The position numbers and the translations under genes are program-made. This document shows positions 34,427 through 43,053 of a stretch of 64,000 nt of DNA, piece by piece; positions within the stretch are counted from its first letter, which is position 1, and each line of letters opens with the position of its first letter. The DNA is taken from the NCBI GenBank assembly GCA_016462645.1, contig JAEMSX010000001.1:127999-191998 (forward strand), given 5' to 3'. Under the pieces are notes generated by a model. The model was not told the DNA's origin, did no database searches, and saw nothing but the letters and a program-made list of their open reading frames with translations. Source of the stretch: Thermoleophilaceae bacterium. GTDB taxonomy: Bacteria; Actinomycetota; Thermoleophilia; Solirubrobacterales; JACPNS01.

Positions 34427-35527
34427 TTATTGCGTCGATGTCTTCGCGAGCAGCGCCCTGTAGACAGCGACGGTCGCATCCGCGCAGGCCTGCCAGGTGA
34501 AAGTCGCGGCGTGGGCCAGCCCGCGCTCGATCATCTCCCCGCGCAGCTCCGGGGATCCGAGGACACGCGCAAGGGTCTCCGCGATCTGCTCCGGGTCGTC
34601 AGGGTCGATCACTTCTGCGGCGTCGCCGATCGCCTCCGCGAGGCTCGTGTTGTCCGTGCTGATCACCGGGGTGCCGCAGGCCATCGCCTCGAGCGGTGGG
34701 AAGCCGAAGCCCTCGTAGCGCGACGGAAACACGAGGCACTCCGCGCCGCGATAGAGCGCGATCAGCTCGTCATCCGTGACCCGACCGAGCAGATGAATCC
34801 GCCCCGAGGCGGTCGAGCGTTCGATGCGCTGGATCAGCTCGTCATCGTGCCAGCCGCGCGCGCCGACGATCACGAGGTGCTCGGCGCGCGCGGACCCGAG
34901 CAGCTCGAATGCCTCGATCGCAGCGGCGAGGTTCTTTCGCGGCTGCAGGGTGCCGACCGTGAGCACGTACGGCTCGCCCACTCCGAGTGCGGCGATGGCG
35001 TCGGCGTCGGCCGCGGCCGCCTCTGGCGTGAAGCGCGAGTCAAGCCCCAGCGGGACCGTCGTGATCCGTGCCGGATCGAGGTCAAGCGCTGCGATCAGGC
35101 GCCCGCGTGAATACTCGGACGAAGTGATCACGTGCGCGCCGCTGGCGATCGCCCGCGGCAGGCGCTTGTGCAGCTGAGCGACGTTTGCGCGGGTGAGCCA
35201 CTCGGGATGCTCCCAGCCGATCGCATCGTGAAGCGTCACGACCATCGGCACGACGCAGCTGGGCGGCACGAGCTGAGACGGACAGTGGAGAATCTCTGCG
35301 CCGCTCGCGGCCACGCGCTGCGGCAACACGCGCGGCAGGTACCAGAGCTCACGCGCCAGGCCGCGGGCGATCACGCCGAGGCTGCTCGTCGGCACCCGTC
35401 CTTCATGTTCGAGCCGCACGAGTTCAACGCCCGGCTCGGCTTCGAGCCGCGGCAACAGCTGCTCAATCGCGCGCGCCGTTCCCCCGCGGTCGAGTTGAAG
35501 TGCGGTCAGTTCGATCGCCACGCGCAT
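34427..35527 (-). CDS. family 4 glycosyltransferase
   Basis: 366 residues. [35 protein letters not shown] and [10 protein letters not shown] form the first domain; [36 protein letters not shown] and the EX7E motif EGFGFPPLE (about 274-282) form the donor domain. The arrangement matches mannosyl- and rhamnosyl-transferases of the WbaZ/MtfB type, though specificity cannot be read. ATG 35527 is chosen at the start of the fold; the frame continues upstream as an Arg-rich sequence without a ribosome site. It sits 10 bp before the fucose-synthase-like gene. Confidence 0.87.
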   Translation of the reverse strand: MRVAIELTALQLDRGGTARAIEQLLPRLEAEPGVELVRLEHEGRVPTSSLGVIARGLARELWYLPRVLPQRVAASGAEILHCPSQLVPPSCVVPMVVTLHDAIGWEHPEWLTRANVAQLHKRLPRAIASGAHVITSSEYSRGRLIAALDLDPARITTVPLGLDSRFTPEAAAADADAIAALGVGEPYVLTVGTLQPRKNLAAAIEAFELLGSARAEHLVIVGARGWHDDELIQRIERSTASGRIHLLGRVTDDELIALYRGAECLVFPSRYEGFGFPPLEAMACGTPVISTDNTSLAEAIGDAAEVIDPDDPEQIAETLARVLGSPELRGEMIERGLAHAATFTWQACADATVAVYRALLAKTSTQ

Positions 35528-35586
35528 AGGCGCACAGTATTTCGCCTGCCCGGGCGGCTCCCGAGGCGCGATTAGAGTCTGCCGCC

Positions 35587-36789
35587 ATGAAGATCGCGCT
35601 ACTCCACGGATACGTCGGCGGCCCGGCCGGCGGCGGCGGCGGGATTCGCCAGATGCTCGAGCTCGCACGCGGGCTCAAGGAAAAGGGCCATGAGCCGGTC
35701 ATCTGCTCGTACCAATTCGAGCCGGGCACGGTCGACCCGGTGCTGGAATCCGCCTTCGAGTACCGCTCGGTGCACACCGGGAAGATCGAGCACCCGGTGG
35801 GAACACCGGCGATGCTCAAGGTCAAGTGGATCGAGATGGCAAAGCTCGCCAACCTGATCCCGCGCGATGTCGACGTCGTCAACGTGCACGAGAGCCCGGC
35901 GCACATGGCCGGCTACTACGCCCACCTGCGCCGCCGGCTACCGATCGTCTGGACCCGTAACGACCCGCAGCTCTACGAGATGGTCCTGATGCCGGAAGAG
36001 TCGTGGATGCCGTCCAGCGGCAGGCTGATGGACACGGCCTTTCGCGTCGCCGGACTGACCGACCGCGCCGCCGCGCGCGCGATGTCCGCGATCTGCGTGC
36101 TCGACGAGCGCAACGCGCGGCTGGTCAAACGCGCATACGGACGCGATGCCAAGGTGATCCGCAGCGGCGCGGCCCCGCGCTTCTTCAACGCCCCGACCCG
36201 CGCCGAGGCGCGCGCAGAGCTCGGGATCGATCCCGACGAGTTCGCGGTGCTGAGCGTCGGCATCCTGCTTCCGCATCGTCGTCACAAGGACACCGTGCGA
36301 GCCGTCGCGATGCTCAGCCCAGAAGGGCGCAAGCCCCATCTGCGAATCATCGGTTCGGACCACCTCAGCCCCGAGACCGGCGCCGAGATGCGCGAGTTCG
36401 TCGCGCAGAGCGGAATCGAGGACCGCGTCGAGCAGATCCAGACGGCCGTGCCCGACGATCAGCTTCTGGCGCACTTCGCGGCGGCCGACGCGTTCGTCTT
36501 CGCCAACGAGAAACAGACCTGGGGCCTCGCCCCGCTCGAGGCGATCGCCGCCGGCACGCCGGTCGTGGTCTCCCGCGGCGCAGGAGTGCACGAGGTGCTC
36601 GACGGACGCAAGGGCGTGCAGCTCGTCGACGCTCGCGCGCCGGAGCAGATCGCGGCGGCCCTGGAGCGCATTCGCAGCTCCCCCGAGGACCAGGACGTGA
36701 CCGAGACACGTGAGTGGAGCCGTCAGGAGTTCAGCTCGTCGGCCTTCTCCGGCCGCATGGCCGACCTCTTTGCCAGTGTCGTCGGCTAG
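35587..36789 (+). CDS. family 4 glycosyltransferase with altered EX7E motif
   Basis: 400 residues. MKIALLHGYVGGPAGGGGGIRQM supplies an unusually glycine-rich first loop; DVVNVHESPAHMAG and SVGILLPHRRHKDTVRAVAML follow. Where other GT4 enzymes here have E(G)FGLPVLE, this one reads QTWGLAPLE: the first Glu is Gln and the second is kept. The rest of the fold is intact, so I treat it as active with altered donor contacts. Divergent from the gene at 34427. Its TAG stop is inside a CTAG shared with the convergent reductase gene. Confidence 0.83.
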   Translation: MKIALLHGYVGGPAGGGGGIRQMLELARGLKEKGHEPVICSYQFEPGTVDPVLESAFEYRSVHTGKIEHPVGTPAMLKVKWIEMAKLANLIPRDVDVVNVHESPAHMAGYYAHLRRRLPIVWTRNDPQLYEMVLMPEESWMPSSGRLMDTAFRVAGLTDRAAARAMSAICVLDERNARLVKRAYGRDAKVIRSGAAPRFFNAPTRAEARAELGIDPDEFAVLSVGILLPHRRHKDTVRAVAMLSPEGRKPHLRIIGSDHLSPETGAEMREFVAQSGIEDRVEQIQTAVPDDQLLAHFAAADAFVFANEKQTWGLAPLEAIAAGTPVVVSRGAGVHEVLDGRKGVQLVDARAPEQIAAALERIRSSPEDQDVTETREWSRQEFSSSAFSGRMADLFASVVG

Positions 36790-37745
36790 TTCGCTTCGCG
36801 CACGCGCCGGCGCCAGAACTCAGCGAGGTCCGTGAGCGTCTGCTCAAGCGAGTAGTGCGGCTGCCAGCCGGTGGCATCGCTGAGCGCGGTGCGATCGCCG
36901 ACAACGACAGGCTGATCGACGGCGCGCAATCGCGCCTCGTCGGTCACGATCGCGACGTCGATCCCGAATGCGTCAATCAGCCCTTCGAGCAGCAGGCGCA
37001 TCGTCACGCCGCTGCCCGAGCAGACGTTGTAGATCGAACCGCTCTCGCCGGCGCGGGCGAGCGCGCGGTATGCGCTCACGACATCGCGGACGTCGAGATA
37101 GTCACGCTCGACGTCGAGCGTGCCGGTCGCGATCTCCCCTGAACCGCCGGCGAGCTCGATGCGCGCGAGTTGCTCGGCCCAGTCCGAAAGCGCGTAGGCG
37201 CCGACGTGGCCCGGTCCGGTGTGCTGGAAGGCACGCGCGATCACCGCGTCGCCGCCGCTCGCTGCGTGCGCGAGGAGCACATTCTCGGCCGCAACCTTGG
37301 TCTCGCCGTAGGGCGTGAGCGGCCGCAGTGGCTGCGCCTCGCCGATCGGCTGTTCATCGGGAGTGGTGCGGCCGTAGACAAATGCCGAGCTGGCGAAGAC
37401 GATCCGGATCGCGGGATCGATCGCGGACACGGCGTCGGCCACGGCCTGCGTGCCGCCGACGTTCACACGCTCCAGCTCTTCGATCGACGGTGTCGTGACG
37501 GTGTCCACGATCGCCGCAAGGTGGAAGACGCTGCTCGGACGAACCTGCTCGATCAGCGCAGTGAGCGCCTCCCGGTCGGCGACGTCGAACGCATGACCCT
37601 CGGTGCCGGGCGGCGTCGCGCCCGATCGCGTCAGCGCGTGCACGCTCCGGCCCTCCTCGAGCAGTTGCGCGCAGAGGTGAGTTCCGGCGAACCCGGCTGC
37701 TCCTGTGACCAGGACGGTGCCGGAATCAGCCGTCGTAGAAGTCAC
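36786..37745 (-). CDS. rmd: GDP-4-keto-6-deoxy-D-mannose reductase (GDP-D-rhamnose synthesis)
   Basis: 319 residues, extended SDR. Rmd reduces the Gmd product to GDP-D-rhamnose. Family landmarks are in order: VTGAAGFAGTHL (about 13-24), FHLAAIVDTV, FASSAFVYG, TPYGETK with Tyr/Lys (about 145/149), FQHTGPGHVG followed by SDWAEQLARIE, RDYLDVRDVVSAY, YNVCSGSGVTMRLLLE, and LRAVDQPVVVGD before TGW near the C-terminus. The VCSG and RDxxDVRD elements separate it from GalE and RmlD. GTG start inside the upstream gene (20-nt overlap), so translation is coupled to the ColD-like gene. Confidence 0.8.
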   Translation of the reverse strand: MTSTTADSGTVLVTGAAGFAGTHLCAQLLEEGRSVHALTRSGATPPGTEGHAFDVADREALTALIEQVRPSSVFHLAAIVDTVTTPSIEELERVNVGGTQAVADAVSAIDPAIRIVFASSAFVYGRTTPDEQPIGEAQPLRPLTPYGETKVAAENVLLAHAASGGDAVIARAFQHTGPGHVGAYALSDWAEQLARIELAGGSGEIATGTLDVERDYLDVRDVVSAYRALARAGESGSIYNVCSGSGVTMRLLLEGLIDAFGIDVAIVTDEARLRAVDQPVVVGDRTALSDATGWQPHYSLEQTLTDLAEFWRRRVREAN

Positions 37746-39015
37746 GGAAGGCTTGGGCTATGTGCGCGATCTGACCGTCGGTCAGGCTCGGGTGATTGCC
37801 GATGAAGAGTCCGCGTTCACCGACGCGTGTGGCGACTTCGAGCGACCCGACCTTGCGGTGATCGTTGTTGCTGAAGGCGGGCTGAAGCGCGAGGTTGCCG
37901 GCGACGATCGGGCGCGTCGCGATGTTGCGTGCCTCGAGGTGGTTGGTCAGCGCGACGCGCTGCTCAGGGCTGTCGGTGATGACCGAGAAACCGAACCAGG
38001 TGCTGCGACCACCCTCCTGCTCATTGATCAGACGCAGGCGATCGCTGTAGGGATGCAGCGCCTCGGCCAGACGATGCGCGTTGACGCGGCGCGCGTCGTT
38101 GAAACTTGAGAGCTTCTTCAGCTGCGCGAGACCGAAGGCCGCCTGCGTCTCCATCGGTCGCAGGTTGTAGCCGACGTTCACGAACAGGAAACGTGGGTCG
38201 ATCTCCGGGTTCGCCGACTCGAGCTCCGGGCGGTTGGACATGTCGCGCGACCAGCCGTGCGCGCGGAGCGAACGCGCGAGGTCGTTGAGCACGGGATCGT
38301 CGGTCACGACCATCCCACCCTCGATCGTCGTGATGTGGTGCGAGAAGTAGAAGCTGTAGGTGCCGAAGTCACCGAACGAGCCGACCTTGCGGCCGCCGAT
38401 CTCGGTGCCGAGCGACTCGCAGGTGTCCTCGACCACCCAGAGGCCGTGCTCGCGAGCGCGCTGCATCAGCGGCTCCATGTCGACCGGGTTTCCGAGCAGG
38501 TGCACGGGAAAGACTGCGCGAGTGCGGTCCGAAAGCGCTTCGTCGATGCTCTCGGGGCGCATGTTCAGCGTGTCCTCATCGATGTCCACGAAGACCGGGA
38601 CGCAGCCGAGCTGGAGGATCGGCGCGATCGTGGTGGACCAGGCGATCGCCGGAACGATGATTTCGTCGCCGGGCTTGAGGTGCCCGTCCAGCACTTTCTG
38701 CGCGAGCACGGAGATCGCCAGCAGATTGGCCGACGACCCGCTGTTGACCATGATCGCGTGGCGGCTGCCCATCGCTTCGGCGAAGGCCGCCTCGAACTCG
38801 CGTACGCGGTCGCCCATCGTGACGTTCTGGCTGAGCAGCGCCGCAACGGCACCGGTCACTTCGTCGGCGCCGTAGAGCGGAACCGAGAGCGGGCAGTCCT
38901 CATCGGCCGGCGGAGCCTCGAGCTCGAAGTACTCCTCGATCAGCGCGTCGATTTCCTGCTCGATGGCGGAACGGCGCGCGGATCCGGCTGCTGTGTCTGC
39001 GTTCGGCGAAGTCAT
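37726..39015 (-). CDS. ColD-like PLP enzyme, GDP-4-keto-6-deoxymannose 3-dehydratase
   Basis: 429 residues, DegT/DnrJ/EryC1 fold I. The region where aminotransferases have the Schiff-base lysine reads SFYFSHHITTIEGGMV, with His226-His227 and no Lys. Loss of this lysine is the diagnostic change in ColD and in the E1 dehydratases, which remove the 3-hydroxyl of a 4-keto-6-deoxy sugar instead of transaminating it. E1-type enzymes also have a C-terminal four-Cys cluster site; none is present here, which favours ColD. Other PLP landmarks: NSGSSANLL (phosphate loop), VVEDTCESLGTE (Asp for pyridine N). Predicted product: GDP-4-keto-3,6-dideoxymannose, a colitose precursor. Overlaps the Rmd-type gene by 20 nt. 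Confidence 0.78.
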   Translation of the reverse strand: MTSPNADTAAGSARRSAIEQEIDALIEEYFELEAPPADEDCPLSVPLYGADEVTGAVAALLSQNVTMGDRVREFEAAFAEAMGSRHAIMVNSGSSANLLAISVLAQKVLDGHLKPGDEIIVPAIAWSTTIAPILQLGCVPVFVDIDEDTLNMRPESIDEALSDRTRAVFPVHLLGNPVDMEPLMQRAREHGLWVVEDTCESLGTEIGGRKVGSFGDFGTYSFYFSHHITTIEGGMVVTDDPVLNDLARSLRAHGWSRDMSNRPELESANPEIDPRFLFVNVGYNLRPMETQAAFGLAQLKKLSSFNDARRVNAHRLAEALHPYSDRLRLINEQEGGRSTWFGFSVITDSPEQRVALTNHLEARNIATRPIVAGNLALQPAFSNNDHRKVGSLEVATRVGERGLFIGNHPSLTDGQIAHIAQAFRDFYDG

Positions 39016-39057
39016 GGCTGGCCAGTCTAACTATGGAGGCGTCAGTAGGCTGGAAAG

Positions 39058-40317
39058 ATGCGCGTCCTCATGGTCACCCCGGAGCAGCCGTCCCAGCGGC
39101 ATCTCAACGGCGGCGCGACCAGGCAGTTCCAACTTGCGCGGCGACTCGTGGAACTCGGCCACGAGGTCACGGTGATCGCCCCCTTCCTGGCTCCGATGAG
39201 CGAGTCGACGAGCGACCTCGAAGCCGCCGGAATGCGCGTCGTCGGGCATGAGCGCTCGCAGTCCAGGCTGCGCGAGATCGCGTCCGCGGTCATCCGTGAA
39301 CCGAGCCTGATCGTCGCCCCGTTCCGGCTCTCGACCAACGAGCACGTCTCGAACGTGTTCTGGACCCAGATCCGCGGATTGGTGCAGACCGAGCTCGACC
39401 AGGGCGGCTACGACCTTGTCGCGATCGAGCACGCGGTGAACTGGATCGGGAACATCGACACCGATCTGCCCGTTGCGCTCACCATGCACGAGGTCGAGAG
39501 CCCGCAGTACTTCGCCAAGGCGGAGCGGATCGGCGGCGTCAAGGGCTTCGCGCGCAAAGTGAACGGTCGCCGCATCCGTGCAAGCGAGCGGCGCTGGGTA
39601 CCCAAGTACGACGCCGTGATCACGATGTCCGAGGAGGAATCGGAGCTGCTGCGCACCGTCGTTCCCGACGCCCCGCCGACGTACGCGGTCGGCAACGGTG
39701 CTCTGCCCAAGGCCTTTCAACTGCCGGACGTCACGCCCGACGGCCAGCGCGTGCTCTTCACGGGCACGATGGCCTACACACCGAACCGCATCAGCGCGGA
39801 TTGGCTCGCGCGTGAGGTCTGGCCGATCGTCCTGAAGTCCAACCCCGATGCGACGCTCGAGATCGTGGGCCGCGGCGTCAGCGCGGAGACGATCGCGCTC
39901 GGCGATCTCGAAGGCGTGAGCGTGATCGCCGACGCGCCCGACATCATTCCCCACCTCTCGGCCGCCGACGTCTGCGCGATCCCGATGCTCGAAGGCGGCG
40001 GCACGCGGCTCAAACTCGCCGACGCGATGGCGGCGGCGCGCGGAATCGTCGCGACGACCAACGGTGCGACCGGGGTCAACCTGACAGACGGTCGCGAGCT
40101 GCTGATCGCCGATTCGGTTGAGGATTTCGCCGACGCGATTCTGGCGCTGCTGCGCGATCGGGAGCGTCGCACCGGGATCGGTCGCGCGGCGCGCAAGCGC
40201 GCCAGCGAGCTGCTCAACTGGGACACTCTGGGCGAGGACCTGGCGCTCGACTACATGGCGATCGCGGCCGTCCACGCCCGGACCAGCGCGGTTGCGGCGG
40301 TGCCGTCCAGCGCTTGA
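39058..40317 (+). CDS. family 4 glycosyltransferase
   Basis: 419 residues. MRVLMVTPEQPSQRHLNGGATRQF begins the first domain; HEVESPQYFAKAER is the conserved segment before the interdomain helix. The donor side has VLFTGTMAYTPNRISADWLA and EGGGTRLKLADAMA, the subfamily version of the EX7E motif in which the usual second Glu is Asp. GGAAAG lies just before ATG 39058. First of nine rightward genes through rmlB, mostly a few bases apart, so this is likely the main biosynthetic operon. Confidence 0.86.
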   Translation: MRVLMVTPEQPSQRHLNGGATRQFQLARRLVELGHEVTVIAPFLAPMSESTSDLEAAGMRVVGHERSQSRLREIASAVIREPSLIVAPFRLSTNEHVSNVFWTQIRGLVQTELDQGGYDLVAIEHAVNWIGNIDTDLPVALTMHEVESPQYFAKAERIGGVKGFARKVNGRRIRASERRWVPKYDAVITMSEEESELLRTVVPDAPPTYAVGNGALPKAFQLPDVTPDGQRVLFTGTMAYTPNRISADWLAREVWPIVLKSNPDATLEIVGRGVSAETIALGDLEGVSVIADAPDIIPHLSAADVCAIPMLEGGGTRLKLADAMAAARGIVATTNGATGVNLTDGRELLIADSVEDFADAILALLRDRERRTGIGRAARKRASELLNWDTLGEDLALDYMAIAAVHARTSAVAAVPSSA

Positions 40318-40338
40318 TCGCTTGGTACCGTCGCGGCG

Positions 40339-41064
40339 ATGCGATACCAGTCAAACCGCGTTCAGGGCGAGCGCGAGCGCGGGATGGAAGTCAATCTCGA
40401 GCACGACGCCCAACTGCACGAATACGAGGCGATCGCCGACGAAGTCGCTTCGCACAAGCCCGAACTGACGCTCGACTGGGGCTGTGGCTGGGGACAGGTG
40501 AGCGCCTTGCTGATCGAGCGCGGCCTCACGATCAAGTCCTACGACTACGACGGTGACGACGCCCCGGAGGCCGAAGTGCCGCTGGAGAAATACCCCGAGA
40601 TCCCGGTCTACCTCTCGGGCGAGCCGAGCAAGCTCCCGTACGACGATGAGACTTTCGATGTGGTCCTCTCCTGCGGCGTCCTGGAGCACGTCTTCGACCC
40701 CGAGGCATCGCTCGACGAGATCAACCGCATTCTCAAGCCGGGCGGCAGGGCGATGATCTACAAGCTTCCAAACCGCCGCTCGTATCTCGAATGGGTCGCA
40801 CGCAAGCTCGGCTGGTACTACCACGGCAAGGAGGAGCTGGACACGCTCTACACGCTCCCCGAAGCCGAGGCGATCGTCCGCAGGCACGGCTTCGAGGTCG
40901 AGCGCTCGCAGCTCGCGAACATGCTGCCGCTCACGTCAGGCGGTTCTGTCGTCAACCGCATTTCCGGCGTGTTCTGGCGCGTCAACACGCTGCTCGCGAA
41001 GATCCCGGTCCTCAACCTGCTGGCGACCAACGTCGAAGTCATCGCGGTCAAGCCGGCGCGCTAG
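40339..41064 (+). CDS. class I SAM-dependent methyltransferase
   Basis: 241 residues. The SAM loop is LDWGCGWGQVSALL (about 45-58), the acidic residue after the second strand is in SYDYDGDDA, and FDVVLSCGVLEHVFDPE (about 109-125) is motif IV with the usual HVFDP turn. A YKLPNRRSYLEW loop and a C-terminal hydrophobic stretch follow. Similar enzymes methylate sugar hydroxyls or cap chains in polysaccharide loci; the acceptor is not known. 21 bp after the glycosyltransferase gene. Confidence 0.82.
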   Translation: MRYQSNRVQGERERGMEVNLEHDAQLHEYEAIADEVASHKPELTLDWGCGWGQVSALLIERGLTIKSYDYDGDDAPEAEVPLEKYPEIPVYLSGEPSKLPYDDETFDVVLSCGVLEHVFDPEASLDEINRILKPGGRAMIYKLPNRRSYLEWVARKLGWYYHGKEELDTLYTLPEAEAIVRRHGFEVERSQLANMLPLTSGGSVVNRISGVFWRVNTLLAKIPVLNLLATNVEVIAVKPAR

Positions 41065-41106
41065 GTCGTGCCGGGCAACCGGCACCTGACCTAGGATCCA
41101 AGGACT

Positions 41107-41826
41107 ATGGCGCGCAATCTGGCGATCGTTCCGTCCTACAACGAAGAGGCCACCGTTGCCGCGGTGGTCGAGCGCATCCGGGCGGAAGCACCGGACTTCG
41201 ACGTGCTCGTGGTCGACGACGGCTCGACCGACGAAACGACCCTCCGCGCCCGCGAGGCCGGCGCCGACGTCGCGCGCCTGCCGTTCAACCTCGGCATCGG
41301 TGGGACGGTCCAGACCGGCTATCGCTACGCGCTTGCCGGTGGCTACGAATACGCCGTGCAAGTCGACGGCGACGGCCAGCATGATCCTGCGGAAATCAAG
41401 AAGCTCGTCGCCCGGATTCACGCCGATCCGCCCGTCGAGATGGTCTACGGCACGCGCTTCGCGGAGGGCACCGGCTTCCAGTCGACTTCTGCGCGCCGCT
41501 TCGGGATCAGGCTGTTTGCCCTGGTGCTCTCAGCTGTCACCGGCTCGAAGGTCACAGACCCCACCTCGGGATTCCGGCTCTGCGACCGGCGCGCGATCGC
41601 GCTGTTCGCAGACAACTACCCGATCGATTACCCCGAGGTCGAGGCGATCCTGCTGATGCATCGCAATCAGCTGAAGTCTGCCGAGGTCCCCGTCGTGATG
41701 CACGAGCGCGGGGGCGGAAGCTCCTCGATCACGGTGCTGCGCAGCGGCTACTACATGATGAAAGTGCTGCTCGCCGTGTTCGTCGGCCTGTTCCGCAAGC
41801 CGATCGAAGTCGAGGCCGCTGCCTGA
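41107..41826 (+). CDS. DPM1/GtrB-like family 2 glycosyltransferase
   Basis: 239 residues, a single GT-A domain. AIVPSYNEEATV, LVVDDGSTDET, LGIGGTVQTGYRYAL and the metal site QVDGDGQHDP (about 87-96) are the polyprenyl-phosphate glycosyltransferase set. It has no membrane helices of its own. The next gene encodes a DUF2304 membrane protein with a TGATG start/stop overlap; such pairs are common and suggest that the DUF2304 protein anchors the enzyme. Confidence 0.87.
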   Translation: MARNLAIVPSYNEEATVAAVVERIRAEAPDFDVLVVDDGSTDETTLRAREAGADVARLPFNLGIGGTVQTGYRYALAGGYEYAVQVDGDGQHDPAEIKKLVARIHADPPVEMVYGTRFAEGTGFQSTSARRFGIRLFALVLSAVTGSKVTDPTSGFRLCDRRAIALFADNYPIDYPEVEAILLMHRNQLKSAEVPVVMHERGGGSSSITVLRSGYYMMKVLLAVFVGLFRKPIEVEAAA

Positions 41827-42278
41827 TGGCCGTGCTGTTCGCAATCCAGGGCCTGAGCTCGCGGCTCCAGCTCGTCTCGATCATCGTCACCGCGGCCCTG
41901 CTGATCTTCGTCTTCGAGCTGATCCGTCGTCGCAAGCTGATGGAGCGCTACTCACTGCTCTGGCTGCTCGCCGCCGTCGTGCTGCTCGTGCTTGCGATCT
42001 TCGATGACCTGCTGGCGAACTTTGCGTCCGCAGTCGGCATCGCGACACCTTCGAACGCGCTGTTCGCGGCGGCGATCGGATTCCTGATCCTGCTCGTGCT
42101 GCACTTCTCGACTTCGATCTCGCGCCTGACCGACGAATCGAAGGTGCTCGCGCAGCGCCTCGCGCTTGCCGAGGAACGGTTGCACCGGCTCGACGGCTCG
42201 CCCGACGAAGACGCCGTCGAAGCCGAGCGCCGAGAGCTCGCGGCCGAACCGCCGCTGAGCGAACATCACCCGTCATGA
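41826..42278 (+). CDS. DUF2304 membrane protein
   Basis: 150 residues with three helices (about 17-35, 46-64, 78-97) and a charged C-terminal helix (about 105-135, probably coiled coil). The sequence LIRRRKLMERYSLLWLLAAV after helix 1 is the DUF2304 signature. Function unproven; family members sit beside DPM1-like glycosyltransferases and probably recruit them to the membrane. Coupled by overlap to both neighbours (TGATG before, ATGA after). Confidence 0.85.
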   Translation: MAVLFAIQGLSSRLQLVSIIVTAALLIFVFELIRRRKLMERYSLLWLLAAVVLLVLAIFDDLLANFASAVGIATPSNALFAAAIGFLILLVLHFSTSISRLTDESKVLAQRLALAEERLHRLDGSPDEDAVEAERRELAAEPPLSEHHPS

Positions 42279-43042
42279 ACCTGCCGCGGCGGCGCGAGAT
42301 CGTCGGCACGCAGGTGTCGATCACCGACTACGCCGAAGTCCTTGACAGCTTCGATGCGGCGATCGCCGGCGACGAGCGAATCTTCGTTTGCTGCGCCCCC
42401 GCCAGCACGTTGATGTTCGCGCGGCGCGACGAACGGCTGCAGCAGGCGCTGGCTGCCGCGCAGATCGTGACGCCCGACGGAATGGGCGTGGTCTACGCAG
42501 CGCGACTGCTCGGCGAGTCGATCGGCGATCGTGTCTATGGACCGGACCTGATGCTCGCTCAACTCGAACGCGCCGCCGCGGCGGGCACGCCGACCTTCCT
42601 CGTCGGCGGCCACGACCAAGCTGCGCTCGATCTGTTGCAGGAGACGCTGATCGATCGGTTCCCGGGGCTCAGCATCGTGGGCGGCGTCTCCCCGCCGCAT
42701 CGCGAGCCGACACCCGATGAGCGGACCGCGACGATCGACGCGATCAACGCATCGGGAGCGCAGATCGTCTGGGTCGGCCTGGGCAGCCCGAAACAGGAGC
42801 TCTGGATGATGGATCACCGCGACGCGCTGGCGGCGCCGGTGCTCTGCGGAGTCGGGGCGGCGTTCGACTTCCTGATCGGCCGCGTCGAGCAGGCGCCGCG
42901 CTGGATGCAGTCGCGCGGGCTCGAGTGGCTCTACCGCGTGTTCAAAGAGCCGCGGCGCCTCGGGCATCGCTATCTGATCACGCTGCCGGCGTTCGCGGCC
43001 GGCGTCGTCAGCCAGCGTCTGCGCGGCGCTTCGGCTGAGTAG
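42275..43042 (+). CDS. WecG/TagA/CpsF family glycosyltransferase (GT26)
   Basis: 255 residues. GT26 enzymes add N-acetylmannosamine(uronic acid) or glucose to a lipid-linked first sugar, a committing early step in teichoic acid, ECA or capsule synthesis. Seen: CCAPASTLMFARRDE, IVTPDGMGVVYAARLLG with the catalytic-region Asp, VYGPDLM, FLVGGHDQAALD, VWVGLGSPKQELWM, CGVGAAFDFLIGRVEQAPRW and the C-terminal GLEWLYRVFKEPRRL hallmark. That C-terminal part folds over the active site at the membrane. Begins within the DUF2304 stop (ATGA). Confidence 0.9.
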   Translation: MNLPRRREIVGTQVSITDYAEVLDSFDAAIAGDERIFVCCAPASTLMFARRDERLQQALAAAQIVTPDGMGVVYAARLLGESIGDRVYGPDLMLAQLERAAAAGTPTFLVGGHDQAALDLLQETLIDRFPGLSIVGGVSPPHREPTPDERTATIDAINASGAQIVWVGLGSPKQELWMMDHRDALAAPVLCGVGAAFDFLIGRVEQAPRWMQSRGLEWLYRVFKEPRRLGHRYLITLPAFAAGVVSQRLRGASAE

Positions 43043-43053
43043 TCTGCTGCGCA

